From an uncultured Bacteroidales bacterium (lineage in GTDB: Bacteria > Bacteroidota > Bacteroidia > Bacteroidales > UBA932), in NCBI GenBank assembly GCA_934717185.1, contig CAKUYQ010000013.1, positions 13,391 through 77,390 of the forward strand: 64,000 bases of DNA. Direction: 5' to 3'. Positions within the stretch are counted from its first letter, which is position 1. Each line of letters begins with the position of its first letter. Below, piece after piece: positions 9,135-16,878 of the stretch. The notes beneath the pieces are model-generated. The model did not search any database, had not been told where the DNA came from, and saw only the letters and a program-made list of their open reading frames with translations. A program made the position numbers and the translations under genes.

Positions 9135-9683
9135 ATGATTGAAGATTCCGAAATTCTTGAACTATACAACAAAGACTCAAAGGATGAGGCATTCAATCAT
9201 ATTGTACGAAAATATTCAGAACGATTGTATTGGCACATCAGGGAGCTTTGCGGCTCCCATGATGATGCCGATGATCTTTTGCAGACAACCTTCATAAAGG
9301 TATGGAATGCACTTCCCACCTTTAGGAACGACTGCAAGCTCTACACATGGATATGGCGTATAGCCACTAACGAAACCCTTACATTCTTAAGGAGAAAAAA
9401 GATTATCTCCTTTCTCTCCTTACAGAATTACAGTACATACCTGCAGGAGAAGATGGAGGATGAGCCGTACTTTGACGGAGACAAATTGCAACTCCTTTTG
9501 AACAAGGCCATAATAACCCTTCCTCCACGTCAGCGGGCGGTTTTCAGTCTAAGATATTTTCAGGAGATGAAATACGATGAGATATCGGAAATAATGGGAA
9601 TATCTGTAGGTGCGCTAAAAGCCTCATACCATCATGCCTATAACAAGATAAAGACTATTTTACAGGATGAGTGGGATAATTAA
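9135..9683 (+). CDS. ECF-type RNA polymerase sigma factor
   Basis: This 182-residue sigma factor contains only regions 2 and 4. Region 2 spans about residues 20-90 (DDADDLLQTTFIKVWNALPTF, then YTWIWRIATNETLTFLRRKK). Region 4 spans about 125-178 (LPPRQRAVFSLRYFQEMKYDEIS followed by the helix-turn-helix MGISVGALKASYHHAYNKI). It is encoded 6 bp after the transketolase C subunit. It is followed by a single-pass membrane protein and a Spy-like periplasmic protein, a common Bacteroidota arrangement in which such neighbours modulate the sigma factor. Its regulon is not visible here. Confidence 0.93.
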   Translation: MIEDSEILELYNKDSKDEAFNHIVRKYSERLYWHIRELCGSHDDADDLLQTTFIKVWNALPTFRNDCKLYTWIWRIATNETLTFLRRKKIISFLSLQNYSTYLQEKMEDEPYFDGDKLQLLLNKAIITLPPRQRAVFSLRYFQEMKYDEISEIMGISVGALKASYHHAYNKIKTILQDEWDN

Positions 9684-9745
9684 CTAATGCGATTAATCTT
9701 TTGAGATAAAAGATAGTCTAATTTACAGAAGAATATTTAGAGGAT

Positions 9746-10138
9746 ATGAACAAGAATGACAACATTATGGATTCCCTTAACAGATGCCCTTTCAAATTAC
9801 CGGTAGGATATGCCAACAAGGTTGAGGAGAATGTTCGCAAAAAGATAGAAAAAGAGGAGACAGGCAATATGGCTCTGCTCAAGCCTAACTTTGCACTCCT
9901 TCTAACATTCGTCGCTATCCTTGGAATAGGCTACGGCATAATGAACTGGGTTACCCCCAAAGACTATACAGGCGTTGCAGGTAAAACGGAGAACACCGCA
10001 GTTGCCGCAAATGAAGATTACGGTAATGAGCTGTTTGATACTATTCCCGATAATCGTTTGAGTTCAGAGGAGGAGGCCATAGAGGATTATCTTATAGAGA
10101 CCGGTTTTACTGTAACAGCTTTAGCGTCCATTGAGTAA
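9746..10138 (+). CDS. Small single-pass membrane protein, possible anti-sigma partner
   Basis: I do not recognise a named family. The 130-residue protein has a charged N-terminal cytoplasmic part, one membrane segment at about residues 49-68 (FALLLTFVAILGIGYGIMNW) and an acidic C-terminal part ending EEEAIEDYLIETGFTVTALASIE. It lies between an ECF sigma gene (62 bp upstream) and a Spy-like gene (26 bp downstream), where Bacteroidota often encode an anti-sigma or membrane modulator. No zinc-binding anti-sigma (ZAS) motif is present, so the role is inferred from position only. Confidence 0.75.
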   Translation: MNKNDNIMDSLNRCPFKLPVGYANKVEENVRKKIEKEETGNMALLKPNFALLLTFVAILGIGYGIMNWVTPKDYTGVAGKTENTAVAANEDYGNELFDTIPDNRLSSEEEAIEDYLIETGFTVTALASIE

Positions 10139-10164
10139 CTAAGAACCAATATACATAGACATAT

Positions 10165-10695
10165 ATGAGATACATCATTTCATTAGCAATTTTCTTAATA
10201 TTAATATCCGGCAGTCTCTTTGCTCAGAATAGAGATGATAACGAGCCTTGTTGCGAACAGTCCGAACAGACAACAGACAACAAGCAAAAGAATGAAGAGC
10301 AGAAGAGGAACCATCAAGAGATGAGAGAGATGATTCAGGCAAAAAAGATAGCCTTCTTTACGGAATATTTGGATCTTACGCCAAGTGAGGCAGAAAAATT
10401 CTGGCCACTCTATAATAGTTTTTGGAAACAGAGGATGGATGCTCACAAAAACGCAAAGATAGCCCTCAAAAACCTTAATAAAGCGGTAAACTCTGCAGAA
10501 GAGACTCCGGATGCAACAATAAAGTCTCTTATGGAGAAATATATCTCATTAAGTAAAAAGGAGTTTGAGATAATGGACGATATGTTTGGCAAGATGAACA
10601 GCATATTACCTATAAAGAAGACCGCCAAACTTATTAGCGCAGAGGAAAAATTCAGAGAGCAGCTCATAAGACAGCTCAAGGAGAAAAAGGATTAG
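10165..10695 (+). CDS. Periplasmic Spy/CpxP-like helical protein
   Basis: This 176-residue protein starts with a signal peptide (MRYIISLAIFLILISGSLFA) and is almost entirely charged helix after that. KIAFFTEYLDLTPSEAEKFWPLYNSFW matches the pattern of Spy/CpxP/ZraP-like proteins of Bacteroidota, which carry an LTxxQ-related motif (here LTPSE). Such proteins act as periplasmic chaperones or metal/stress sensors. It closes the sigma-factor unit and ends 5 bp before the convergent trmN6 stop codon, with no room for a separate terminator. Confidence 0.75.
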   Translation: MRYIISLAIFLILISGSLFAQNRDDNEPCCEQSEQTTDNKQKNEEQKRNHQEMREMIQAKKIAFFTEYLDLTPSEAEKFWPLYNSFWKQRMDAHKNAKIALKNLNKAVNSAEETPDATIKSLMEKYISLSKKEFEIMDDMFGKMNSILPIKKTAKLISAEEKFREQLIRQLKEKKD

Positions 10696-10700
10696 AACTT

Positions 10701-11465
10701 TTATAGGTAAAAGTTAAACATAAGTCTTTTAAAAGGCTCGTTGTCTGCCCCGCAGATGACGAGTTTTTCTTTTTTCATGCAAACTTCAGATGGTTCTACA
10801 CCCTTTTCAAACTCCATAAGCAGACGTTTGGCCGGCTTATGCGTAACAGTATAGACTTCGCACATACGTATAAGGTTCAATGTCTCTACCCCATGCTTCC
10901 CCACAAACACCGTTTTCCGTATAAACTCCCTCCCCTCCGTTACGGGAAGAATCATTGCCAACCTTCCGCCCGTTTTAAGAAGTCTTAACGTATTGTTAAG
11001 CAGATCCATCTGCGAAAGTGAATCTGTGTGCTTGGCATTGGCCATCCCGCTGCCCGAACTTTTGAGCGAATTTATAAAATATGGAGGGTTGGTAAAGATG
11101 AGATCATATTTTTTGTCGGGAAGCGGAACATAATCTTGTAAGGCTACATGCTGTAGATTAACCCATGGCCACGGTGAGGCGGATACATTCTCCAAAGCAT
11201 CTGCATACGCATTATCCTCTATCTCTATGCCGGTGATACTGCAATCGTGCCTGCAGGCGCCATCCGTTGCCACGCAGTCATGCAGCTCATCCAACCGTTG
11301 GGCGCATATAAGGGCAATAACCCCGGTTCCGGTTCCTATATCAAGAAAATTGGTGTCTGAAGGCAAAATATTCATCCAGGCGCCAAGTAGCACCCCGTCT
11401 GTATTCACCTTCATTGCGGTACGCTGCTGTGTTATACCAAACCTCTTGAATCTAAAGCCGGCCAT
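10701..11465 (-). CDS. trmN6: tRNA1(Val) (adenine(37)-N6)-methyltransferase, TrmN6/YfiC-like
   Basis: This 254-residue class I methyltransferase has the SAM-binding motif FLDIGTGTGVIALICAQR (residues 37-54) and the catalytic NPPYF motif (TNPPYFINS) of N6-adenine methylases. The N-terminal FRFKRFGITQQRTAMKVNTDGVLLGAW is typical of the YfiC/TrmN6 group that modifies A37 of tRNA1(Val). An insert after motif I (CVATDGACRHDCSITGIEI) is slightly longer than usual. Its start overlaps the end of lolD by 14 bp, so the two genes are translationally linked. Confidence 0.85.
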   Translation of the reverse strand: MAGFRFKRFGITQQRTAMKVNTDGVLLGAWMNILPSDTNFLDIGTGTGVIALICAQRLDELHDCVATDGACRHDCSITGIEIEDNAYADALENVSASPWPWVNLQHVALQDYVPLPDKKYDLIFTNPPYFINSLKSSGSGMANAKHTDSLSQMDLLNNTLRLLKTGGRLAMILPVTEGREFIRKTVFVGKHGVETLNLIRMCEVYTVTHKPAKRLLMEFEKGVEPSEVCMKKEKLVICGADNEPFKRLMFNFYL

Positions 11466-12117
11466 CCTTCATCTCAAATATTCTGTCACTCATTTGGGAC
11501 AACTCGCGCTCGTGAGTAACTATTACAATGGTCTGCCCAAGTTTGTCCCTTAATTTAAAGAAGAGATCGTGCAGCTCCGCTTTATTTTTGCTGTCTAAGT
11601 TTCCCGACGGTTCATCGGCAAACAGTACTGCCGGGCTGTTTATCAGTGCTCTCGCAATGGCAACCCTCTGCTGCTCTCCGCCGCTAAGCTCCTTTGGTTT
11701 ATGTTCAAGCCTTTTGCCCAATCCCAAATCGGATAACAGCATTACAGCCCTCTCCCTTATATCGGCCTCCCTTTTCTTCTCCTTGTTGTTGCAATTGTAT
11801 ATCCGGGCAGGTAACATTACATTTTCCAAAGCTGTAAATTCCGGCAAGAGGTGATGAAACTGGAATACAAAACCTATCTTGCTGTTTCTGAACAATGCCA
11901 GACCATCTCCCTTTAATTTAGATATATCGGTTCCGTCTATTATCACCTCTCCGCTTGTGGGGGGAAGAAGCGAACCCATAATCTGCAAAAGGGTAGACTT
12001 TCCGGCGCCACTTGCACCTACAATAGAGACAACCTCCCCTTTGTTGATTTTAAGATTAATATCTTTAAGGACATGCAGCTGTCCGAATGATTTATTTATA
12101 TTATTGCAGATTATCAC
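11452..12117 (-). CDS. lolD: ABC transporter ATP-binding protein, LolD-like
   Basis: This 221-residue ATPase has Walker A GASGAGKST (residues 34-42), Q-loop FQFHHLLPEF, signature LSGGEQQRVAIARAL, Walker B AVLFADEP and switch His in IVTHE. The length and the FQFHHLLPEFTALENVMLP segment fit LolD, which powers release of lipoproteins from the inner membrane to LolA. The LolC/E permease is not adjacent here, and MacB/FtsE-type ATPases are close relatives, so the substrate is inferred. The protein ends 14 bp inside trmN6. Confidence 0.82.
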   Translation of the reverse strand: MIICNNINKSFGQLHVLKDINLKINKGEVVSIVGASGAGKSTLLQIMGSLLPPTSGEVIIDGTDISKLKGDGLALFRNSKIGFVFQFHHLLPEFTALENVMLPARIYNCNNKEKKREADIRERAVMLLSDLGLGKRLEHKPKELSGGEQQRVAIARALINSPAVLFADEPSGNLDSKNKAELHDLFFKLRDKLGQTIVIVTHERELSQMSDRIFEMKDGRL

Positions 12118-12137
12118 TTTGCACTTTGTTTATTTCG

Positions 12138-12145
12138 CAAAGGTA
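12138..12145 (-). promoter_or_regulatory. -7 box (TACCTTTG) for lolD
   Basis: This TAnnTTTG match on the minus strand lies 20 bp before the lolD ATG, between that gene and the EF-G2 terminator. Confidence 0.45.
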
Positions 12146-12147
12146 AG

Positions 12148-12180
12148 CAAAAAGAGGGGGACCGTCAAACCGATCCCCCC
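12148..12180 (-). terminator. Terminator of the EF-G2 gene
   Basis: On the minus strand a GGGGGA/TCCCCC-type hairpin is followed directly by CTCTTTTTG. It lies 8 bp beyond the EF-G2 stop and separates that gene from lolD. Confidence 0.75.
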
Positions 12181-12187
12181 GTTTAGG

Positions 12188-14341
12188 TTACTCCTCCTTC
12201 TCACTTGCCTCGTAAGCCTTAAGCAGCTTCTCCTGAACATCTGCAGGTACCTGCTGGTAATCTGCAAAACTCATTGTAAATGTTGCTCTTCCGCTTGTAA
12301 GTGAACTTAGGGTTGTAGAATATTTATACAATTCTGCCAATGGAACTCTTGCTTTAAGCACCTCGAATCCCTTCTCACTGTTCATTCCCTCTATGATAGC
12401 CCTGCGGTTCTGAAGGTCAGACATAACATCACCCATGCAGTCCGACGGTACAAGGATCTCAACATTATAGATAGGTTCCATAATCTTTGGACCGGCCTTT
12501 TTGAATGCCTCTTTAAACGCATTTCTGGCAGCAAGCTTAAATGCCATTTCGTTTGAATCAACCGGGTGCATCTTACCATCATACACATATACTCTAATGT
12601 CTCGTGCGTAAGATCCTGTAAGAGGTCCCTCATTCATCTTCTCCATAATACCTTTAAGGATTGCAGGCATGAACCTGGCGTCGATCGCACCGCCAACTAT
12701 ACAGTTGTAGTATTCAAGTTTTCCGCCCCACTCCAGAGGGTACTCCTCTTTTCCTTTTATATTAAGAACATAATCCTGTCCGTCTGCTTTAAACTTGTTG
12801 TTCTGAGGTGCTCCATCTGTGTATGGCTCAATGATAATATGAACTTCACCAAACTGACCTGCTCCGCCGGACTGTTTCTTGTGTCTGTAATCTGCTCTTG
12901 CAACCTTTGTGATGGTCTCACGATATGGGATTCTTGGAGCAAACAGATCTATATCCAATTTATGTATATTGTTTATCTGCCACTTAAGAATATTTATATG
13001 ATGCTCTCCCTGTCCGCTCAAGATTGTCTGTTTAAGCTCTTTTGAATACTCCACAATAATTGTAGGATCCTCTGCGCTTGCCCTGTTAAGAATTTCGCCA
13101 AGTTTTTCGTCATCCTTCTCCTCCTTAGCCTTGATAGCCGTACGGAATTTGGGAGCAGGGAACTGTGTAGGGGCAAACTCCCAGTCACAACCGGCAGCAT
13201 CAAGTGTCTGGTTTGTCTTAACGCTCTTTAGTTTTACGGTACATGCTATATCGCCTGCACAAACCTCTGAGATCTTCTCCCTCTTCTTACCTGCAGAAGC
13301 ATATATAATTGAGATACGCTCCTTGTTGCCGTTAACAGGGTTCACAAGATCCATTCCCTCTGTGAGTTTGCCGGACATAACCTTAAAGTATGTTACCTCA
13401 CCAAGGTGCTGCTCCATTCCTGTCTTGTAAACAAACAACGAAGTAGGACCATTTGAATCCACCTTTACCTCCGTACCGTCCACAAGTTTGTTAGGACAAA
13501 GATCCGGGCTTGGGCATGTATTGATTGTAAACTCCATCAGCCTCTTTACACCAATATCTTTCTTTGCAGAGAGACAGAATACAGGCATTATATCCCCCTT
13601 TCTCATTCCTATCTTAAGACCTGCCCTAATCTCATCCTCTGTAAGTTTTCCCTTGTCAAAAAATGCCTCCATAAGGGTCTCGTCATTCTCTGCAGACATC
13701 TCTACCAACTGCTGGTGCAACTCTGCCGCCTCATCTGCATACTCAGCCGGAATATCTGCCTCCAATCGTGTACCATTCTCATCTGTAAATGTATACAGTT
13801 TCATCTTAAGCACATCCACAAATTGGTTGAAGTTTGCGCCGGCATTAACAGGGAACTGAACAAGAACTATCTTGTTGCCAAATGACTGCCTGAGCGAATC
13901 TATTGTTGCATGCCAATCCGCCTTCTCCGAATCCAACTGGTTTACACCAATTATAAGCGGCTTGTTGTGTTTTTGTGCATGTCTTGCAAATATCTCTGTT
14001 CCAACCTCAACGCCCTGAGTTGCGTTAACTATAAGGACACCGTTCTCAGCCACAGAAAAAGCAGAATAGACACCCCCCACAAAATCGTCAGACCCCGGAG
14101 TATCTATAATATTGAATTTTGTATCCTTAAATTCTGTATATAATAAAGTAGAAAAAATAGAGCGCTGATATATCTGCTCAATCTCTGTATTATCACTTAT
14201 TGTATTCTTTGCCTCAACAGAACCTCTTCTGTCTATGATTTTTCCTTCAAACATCATTGTTTCGGCAAGAGTGGTTTTTCCGGATTTAGAGCTTCCCAAG
14301 AGGACTATATTCCTCACATTCTGGGTGTTGTAAGTTTTCAT
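12188..14341 (-). CDS. EF-G paralogue of the Bacteroides EF-G2 type, predicted GTPase-deficient
   Basis: This 717-residue protein has the five-domain EF-G architecture: G domain 10-280, domain II about 295-390, domain III (GQGEHHINILKWQINN), domain IV (GGAGQFGEVHI) and domain V (PIYNVEILVPSDCMGDV). The P-loop GSSKSGKT (16-23) is intact. G3 reads DTPGSDDF, with Ser84 in place of the catalytic His of DTPGHVDF. Switch I has RSIFS where EF-G has RGITI, and G4 is NQLD instead of NKxD. This matches the described B. thetaiotaomicron EF-G2, which supports translocation without GTP hydrolysis in starving cells. Tetracycline ribosomal protection proteins are a less likely alternative. It is monocistronic with its own promoter. 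Confidence 0.9.
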   Translation of the reverse strand: MKTYNTQNVRNIVLLGSSKSGKTTLAETMMFEGKIIDRRGSVEAKNTISDNTEIEQIYQRSIFSTLLYTEFKDTKFNIIDTPGSDDFVGGVYSAFSVAENGVLIVNATQGVEVGTEIFARHAQKHNKPLIIGVNQLDSEKADWHATIDSLRQSFGNKIVLVQFPVNAGANFNQFVDVLKMKLYTFTDENGTRLEADIPAEYADEAAELHQQLVEMSAENDETLMEAFFDKGKLTEDEIRAGLKIGMRKGDIMPVFCLSAKKDIGVKRLMEFTINTCPSPDLCPNKLVDGTEVKVDSNGPTSLFVYKTGMEQHLGEVTYFKVMSGKLTEGMDLVNPVNGNKERISIIYASAGKKREKISEVCAGDIACTVKLKSVKTNQTLDAAGCDWEFAPTQFPAPKFRTAIKAKEEKDDEKLGEILNRASAEDPTIIVEYSKELKQTILSGQGEHHINILKWQINNIHKLDIDLFAPRIPYRETITKVARADYRHKKQSGGAGQFGEVHIIIEPYTDGAPQNNKFKADGQDYVLNIKGKEEYPLEWGGKLEYYNCIVGGAIDARFMPAILKGIMEKMNEGPLTGSYARDIRVYVYDGKMHPVDSNEMAFKLAARNAFKEAFKKAGPKIMEPIYNVEILVPSDCMGDVMSDLQNRRAIIEGMNSEKGFEVLKARVPLAELYKYSTTLSSLTSGRATFTMSFADYQQVPADVQEKLLKAYEASEKEE

Positions 14342-14432
14342 ATCTTTTTTACTGTTATTTAGTTTATATACTGTAATAAAATTTTAATTTCTGCTATACT
14401 CCGCCTCTGTTTTAGGCAAACGGGCAGATTTT

Positions 14433-14463
14433 CAAAATTAAGCAAAAATATTTGGAAAATCAA
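14433..14463 (-). promoter_or_regulatory. Promoter of the EF-G2 gene
   Basis: On the minus strand a -33 TTG (14461-14463) lies 20 bp from the -7 box TAATTTTG (14433-14440). Both element and spacing fit the Bacteroides consensus. The predicted leader is about 85 nt. Confidence 0.6.
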
Positions 14464-14511
14464 TATTTTTACCAGTATAAATTGCGTTATTGTGAAAAAC
14501 AATTTTGCAGA

Positions 14512-15147
14512 CTAAAACAGTTCCGGCTCTAAATAGCTCTTTTTTAACAAAGTAAATGAGACCCTGTGATACGGGCTTATTCCAAACTCGGCTATGGCTT
14601 TCCTGTGAGCCTTGGTAGGATACCCTTTGTTCTTTTCCCAGTTGTAGTTTGGGTACTCCTCTGCCAGCTTTGTCATATATTCATCTCTATGGGTTTTGGC
14701 TAATACAGAGGCTGCGGCAATGGAGGTGTATTTAGAATCCCCCTTTACTATACAATGATATGGTATTCTTCTTCCCGACAAAGATCTATATTCCCTGAAT
14801 TTGTTGCCATCTACAATTATATGCTCAGGCTCAACCGCAAGTTTGTCCAAAGCACGCTGCATTGCCGTTATGGATGCCTGCAGGATATTTATCTTGTCTA
14901 TCTCCTGCGCATCAACAAAACAGACAGCCCATGCAAGTGCATTCTCCTCTATATAAGGTCTCAGCAGCTCTCTGTTATGCTCAGATAGTTGTTTTGAATC
15001 GTTTAAAAGAGGATGATAAAACCCTTGTGGCAAGATTACGGCAGCAGCAACAACAGGGCCTGCAAGGCACCCTCTTCCGGCCTCGTCACATCCCGCCTCT
15101 GTTTTGTGAGGAAGCATATAATCAAGTAAACTTGTAACCTGTTTCAT
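14512..15147 (-). CDS. rnhB: Ribonuclease HII
   Basis: This 211-residue enzyme removes RNA from RNA-DNA hybrids and single misincorporated ribonucleotides from the chromosome. The active-site motif AGCDEAGRGCLAGPVVAAAV (Asp21, Glu22), the second Asp in HIIVDGNKF and the C-terminal block AASVLAKTHRDEYM are all present. The dispersed 11-mer lies inside it (14771-14781), read as LSGR. A -7 box ends only 5 bp before the ATG. Confidence 0.96.
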   Translation of the reverse strand: MKQVTSLLDYMLPHKTEAGCDEAGRGCLAGPVVAAAVILPQGFYHPLLNDSKQLSEHNRELLRPYIEENALAWAVCFVDAQEIDKINILQASITAMQRALDKLAVEPEHIIVDGNKFREYRSLSGRRIPYHCIVKGDSKYTSIAAASVLAKTHRDEYMTKLAEEYPNYNWEKNKGYPTKAHRKAIAEFGISPYHRVSFTLLKKSYLEPELF

Positions 15148-15152
15148 GACCG

Positions 15153-15160
15153 CAAATTTA
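15153..15160 (-). promoter_or_regulatory. -7 box (TAAATTTG) for rnhB
   Basis: This TAnnTTTG match ends 5 bp upstream of the rnhB ATG, which would place transcription start at or next to the start codon. Confidence 0.45.
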
Positions 15161-15169
15161 CCTTATTTT

Positions 15170-15217
15170 CTATACACTATAAACTCTCAACTATAATCTT
15201 AATTAAGGCCAACGCTA
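15170..15217. repeat. Intergenic AT-rich repeat module with hexamer remnant
   Basis: The sequence CACTATAAACTCTCAACTATA is followed by GGCCAACGCT. The same two modules recur at 24909-24960, 30318-30546, 33970-34225, 53529-53571 and 54396-54513. Confidence 0.6.
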
Positions 15218-15568
15218 CTTGCCTGACTTGGTGTACTGGTTAAGAAGTTCTGTTTGAATGTTAATCTTTGCGGTAAGATCATCTACCAATGCCCTCAGCC
15301 TTATGTTCTCGCTGACAAGAGCATCCATCCTCGATTTAATATCGTACAACTGCTCTTCGCCACTGTCTGACAAAAGATAATCCGGAGAGACATCCAACAG
15401 AGATGCAATCTGTTCAACATGCTGGTTGACAAGCCTTGTTGGACCGGTTTCCAATTTCCTGTAAGAGTTGAGCGATATTTTAAGGGACTGTGCCATCTTC
15501 TCTTGCGAAAGCTTTTTACCTCTCCGCAAGTAAGATATTCTCTCCTTTATTTTGGCATCTTTTCCCAT
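15215..15568 (-). CDS. Cro/CI-type helix-turn-helix regulator with C-terminal coiled coil
   Basis: I place the start at the ATG at 15568 (MGKDAKIKERI). An in-frame TTG at 15592 would extend it but falls in the likely promoter. The protein of about 117 residues has an N-terminal helix-turn-helix (LRRGKKLSQEKMAQSLKISLNSYRKLETG, then ASLLDVSPDYLL). A helical tail follows (SRMDALVSENIRLRALVDDLTAKINIQTELLNQY) that looks like a dimerising coiled coil. No effector domain is seen. Its target is unknown, and neighbouring genes are housekeeping. A near-consensus -7 box (TTACTTTG) lies at about 15595-15602. Confidence 0.82.
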   Translation of the reverse strand: MGKDAKIKERISYLRRGKKLSQEKMAQSLKISLNSYRKLETGPTRLVNQHVEQIASLLDVSPDYLLSDSGEEQLYDIKSRMDALVSENIRLRALVDDLTAKINIQTELLNQYTKSGK

Positions 15569-15646
15569 AGTTGGCTGCAACAGTTTTATCAATTACAAAG
15601 TAAATGGATAACAATCTTGTTTATAGCCAACTTATATATTGTATTA

Positions 15647-16822
15647 TTACACCTTTAAGTTGCTATTTTCATCCCAAAAGATGTTATATGCCAGACTCTT
15701 TATATATTTATGCGCATTAGCAACCGAGTCTTGTCTGTCTTTTGACACAGATTCCAAAGAATAGATCTTGGTATTGTAAGGTGGGGTCAATTTTGAAATG
15801 CCGCAAAACAGATATAACAGCTTATTGTATTTTCTGCATACATCAAATACGGTACCAACAACCTTGCCGTTAAAGCTCTGCCTGTCTAAACAGCCCTCGC
15901 CGGTAAGTACAATATCCGCCTGTCTGACCATCTCATCCAAATGATTAAGCTCGGCAAAAAAGATACTTCCCTTAACAAGCTCCGCCCCAAGCAGTGCATG
16001 CAGGGCATAGCCTACCCCGCCGGCCGCTCCGGCTCCGGCAAATGAACATCCGCAATCATGGTATGATGCTGTGAGCTTGGCAAAGTTCTCCATCCCCTGT
16101 TCCAACGCTTCTTGGGCAGTTTTGTCTGCCCCTTTCTGTGGAGAGTATATATATGTGGCTCCGCTATGGCCAAGCAGCGGATTGTCTACATCGCAGATTA
16201 CTTTAAACTTAACCTGCGTTTTGTCTAAGAACTCATGTATGGCAGACAGATTAACAGATTCTATATCTTGCAAATCTGCTCCGGCTATAAGGTGTGATTC
16301 ATGCTCTGCATCTCGCTCTGTATCTATGTTTTTTTTGTATATAGTTGTCATGCCAAGAGCCTGCAACATACCTGCACCGCAATCGTTGGTGGCGCTACCT
16401 CCTATCGATAACCATATATTTGTCGCTCCGTGCCTGCATGCATCCTTTATTGCCTCGCCTAATCCGTATGTTGAGGTATAAAGTGGGTTACGCTCCTCTG
16501 TTTTAAGTAGTTCGAGGCCGCTTATTGTAGCCATCTCAATAAATGCTTTGGTACCGTTCAACAGATATTCTGCAACTATCACTCTCCCCAACGGGTCGTG
16601 TACTCTGCACTGTGTTCTTTTTCCGCCAAATTGTTGTTCAACTACATCCAAGCTGCCGTCTCCGCCGTCTGCCATAGGCAGTAACTCTATATTTAAAGGG
16701 GATTTGTCGGGAAGCGTATACATATTATTATACGTCTCTCTAATTCCTTCTGCCATTGCCGTGGCAGCTTCATACGCAGTGAGACTGCCTTTAAATTTAT
16801 CTGGTGCAATTAAGATATTCAT
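15647..16822 (-). CDS. glxK: Glycerate kinase (GlxK/GarK family)
   Basis: This 391-residue protein of the glycerate kinase type 1 family phosphorylates D-glycerate with ATP. Diagnostic stretches are the start MNILIAPDKFKGSLTAYEAATAMAEGI, the PMADGGDGS loop, IWLSIGGSATNDCGAGMLQALG and DNPLLGHSGATYIYSPQKGA. The end is slightly extended. The dispersed 11-mer occurs near its N-terminus (16704-16714), read as TLPDKS. It is divergent from the S46 peptidase gene with only 56 bp between the ATGs. Confidence 0.93.
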   Translation of the reverse strand: MNILIAPDKFKGSLTAYEAATAMAEGIRETYNNMYTLPDKSPLNIELLPMADGGDGSLDVVEQQFGGKRTQCRVHDPLGRVIVAEYLLNGTKAFIEMATISGLELLKTEERNPLYTSTYGLGEAIKDACRHGATNIWLSIGGSATNDCGAGMLQALGMTTIYKKNIDTERDAEHESHLIAGADLQDIESVNLSAIHEFLDKTQVKFKVICDVDNPLLGHSGATYIYSPQKGADKTAQEALEQGMENFAKLTASYHDCGCSFAGAGAAGGVGYALHALLGAELVKGSIFFAELNHLDEMVRQADIVLTGEGCLDRQSFNGKVVGTVFDVCRKYNKLLYLFCGISKLTPPYNTKIYSLESVSKDRQDSVANAHKYIKSLAYNIFWDENSNLKV

Positions 16823-16850
16823 TATATTTGTACTTTTGAGGTCAAATTTA
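16823..16850. promoter_or_regulatory. Overlapping divergent promoters, glycerate kinase and S46 peptidase
   Basis: TATATTTG (16823-16830, plus) faces the peptidase gene. CAAATTTA (16843-16850) reads TAAATTTG on the minus strand for the kinase. The two transcription units must start within about 30 bp of each other. Confidence 0.5.
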
Positions 16851-16878
16851 CCGATAAACTTTTTAAAACATATACTAC

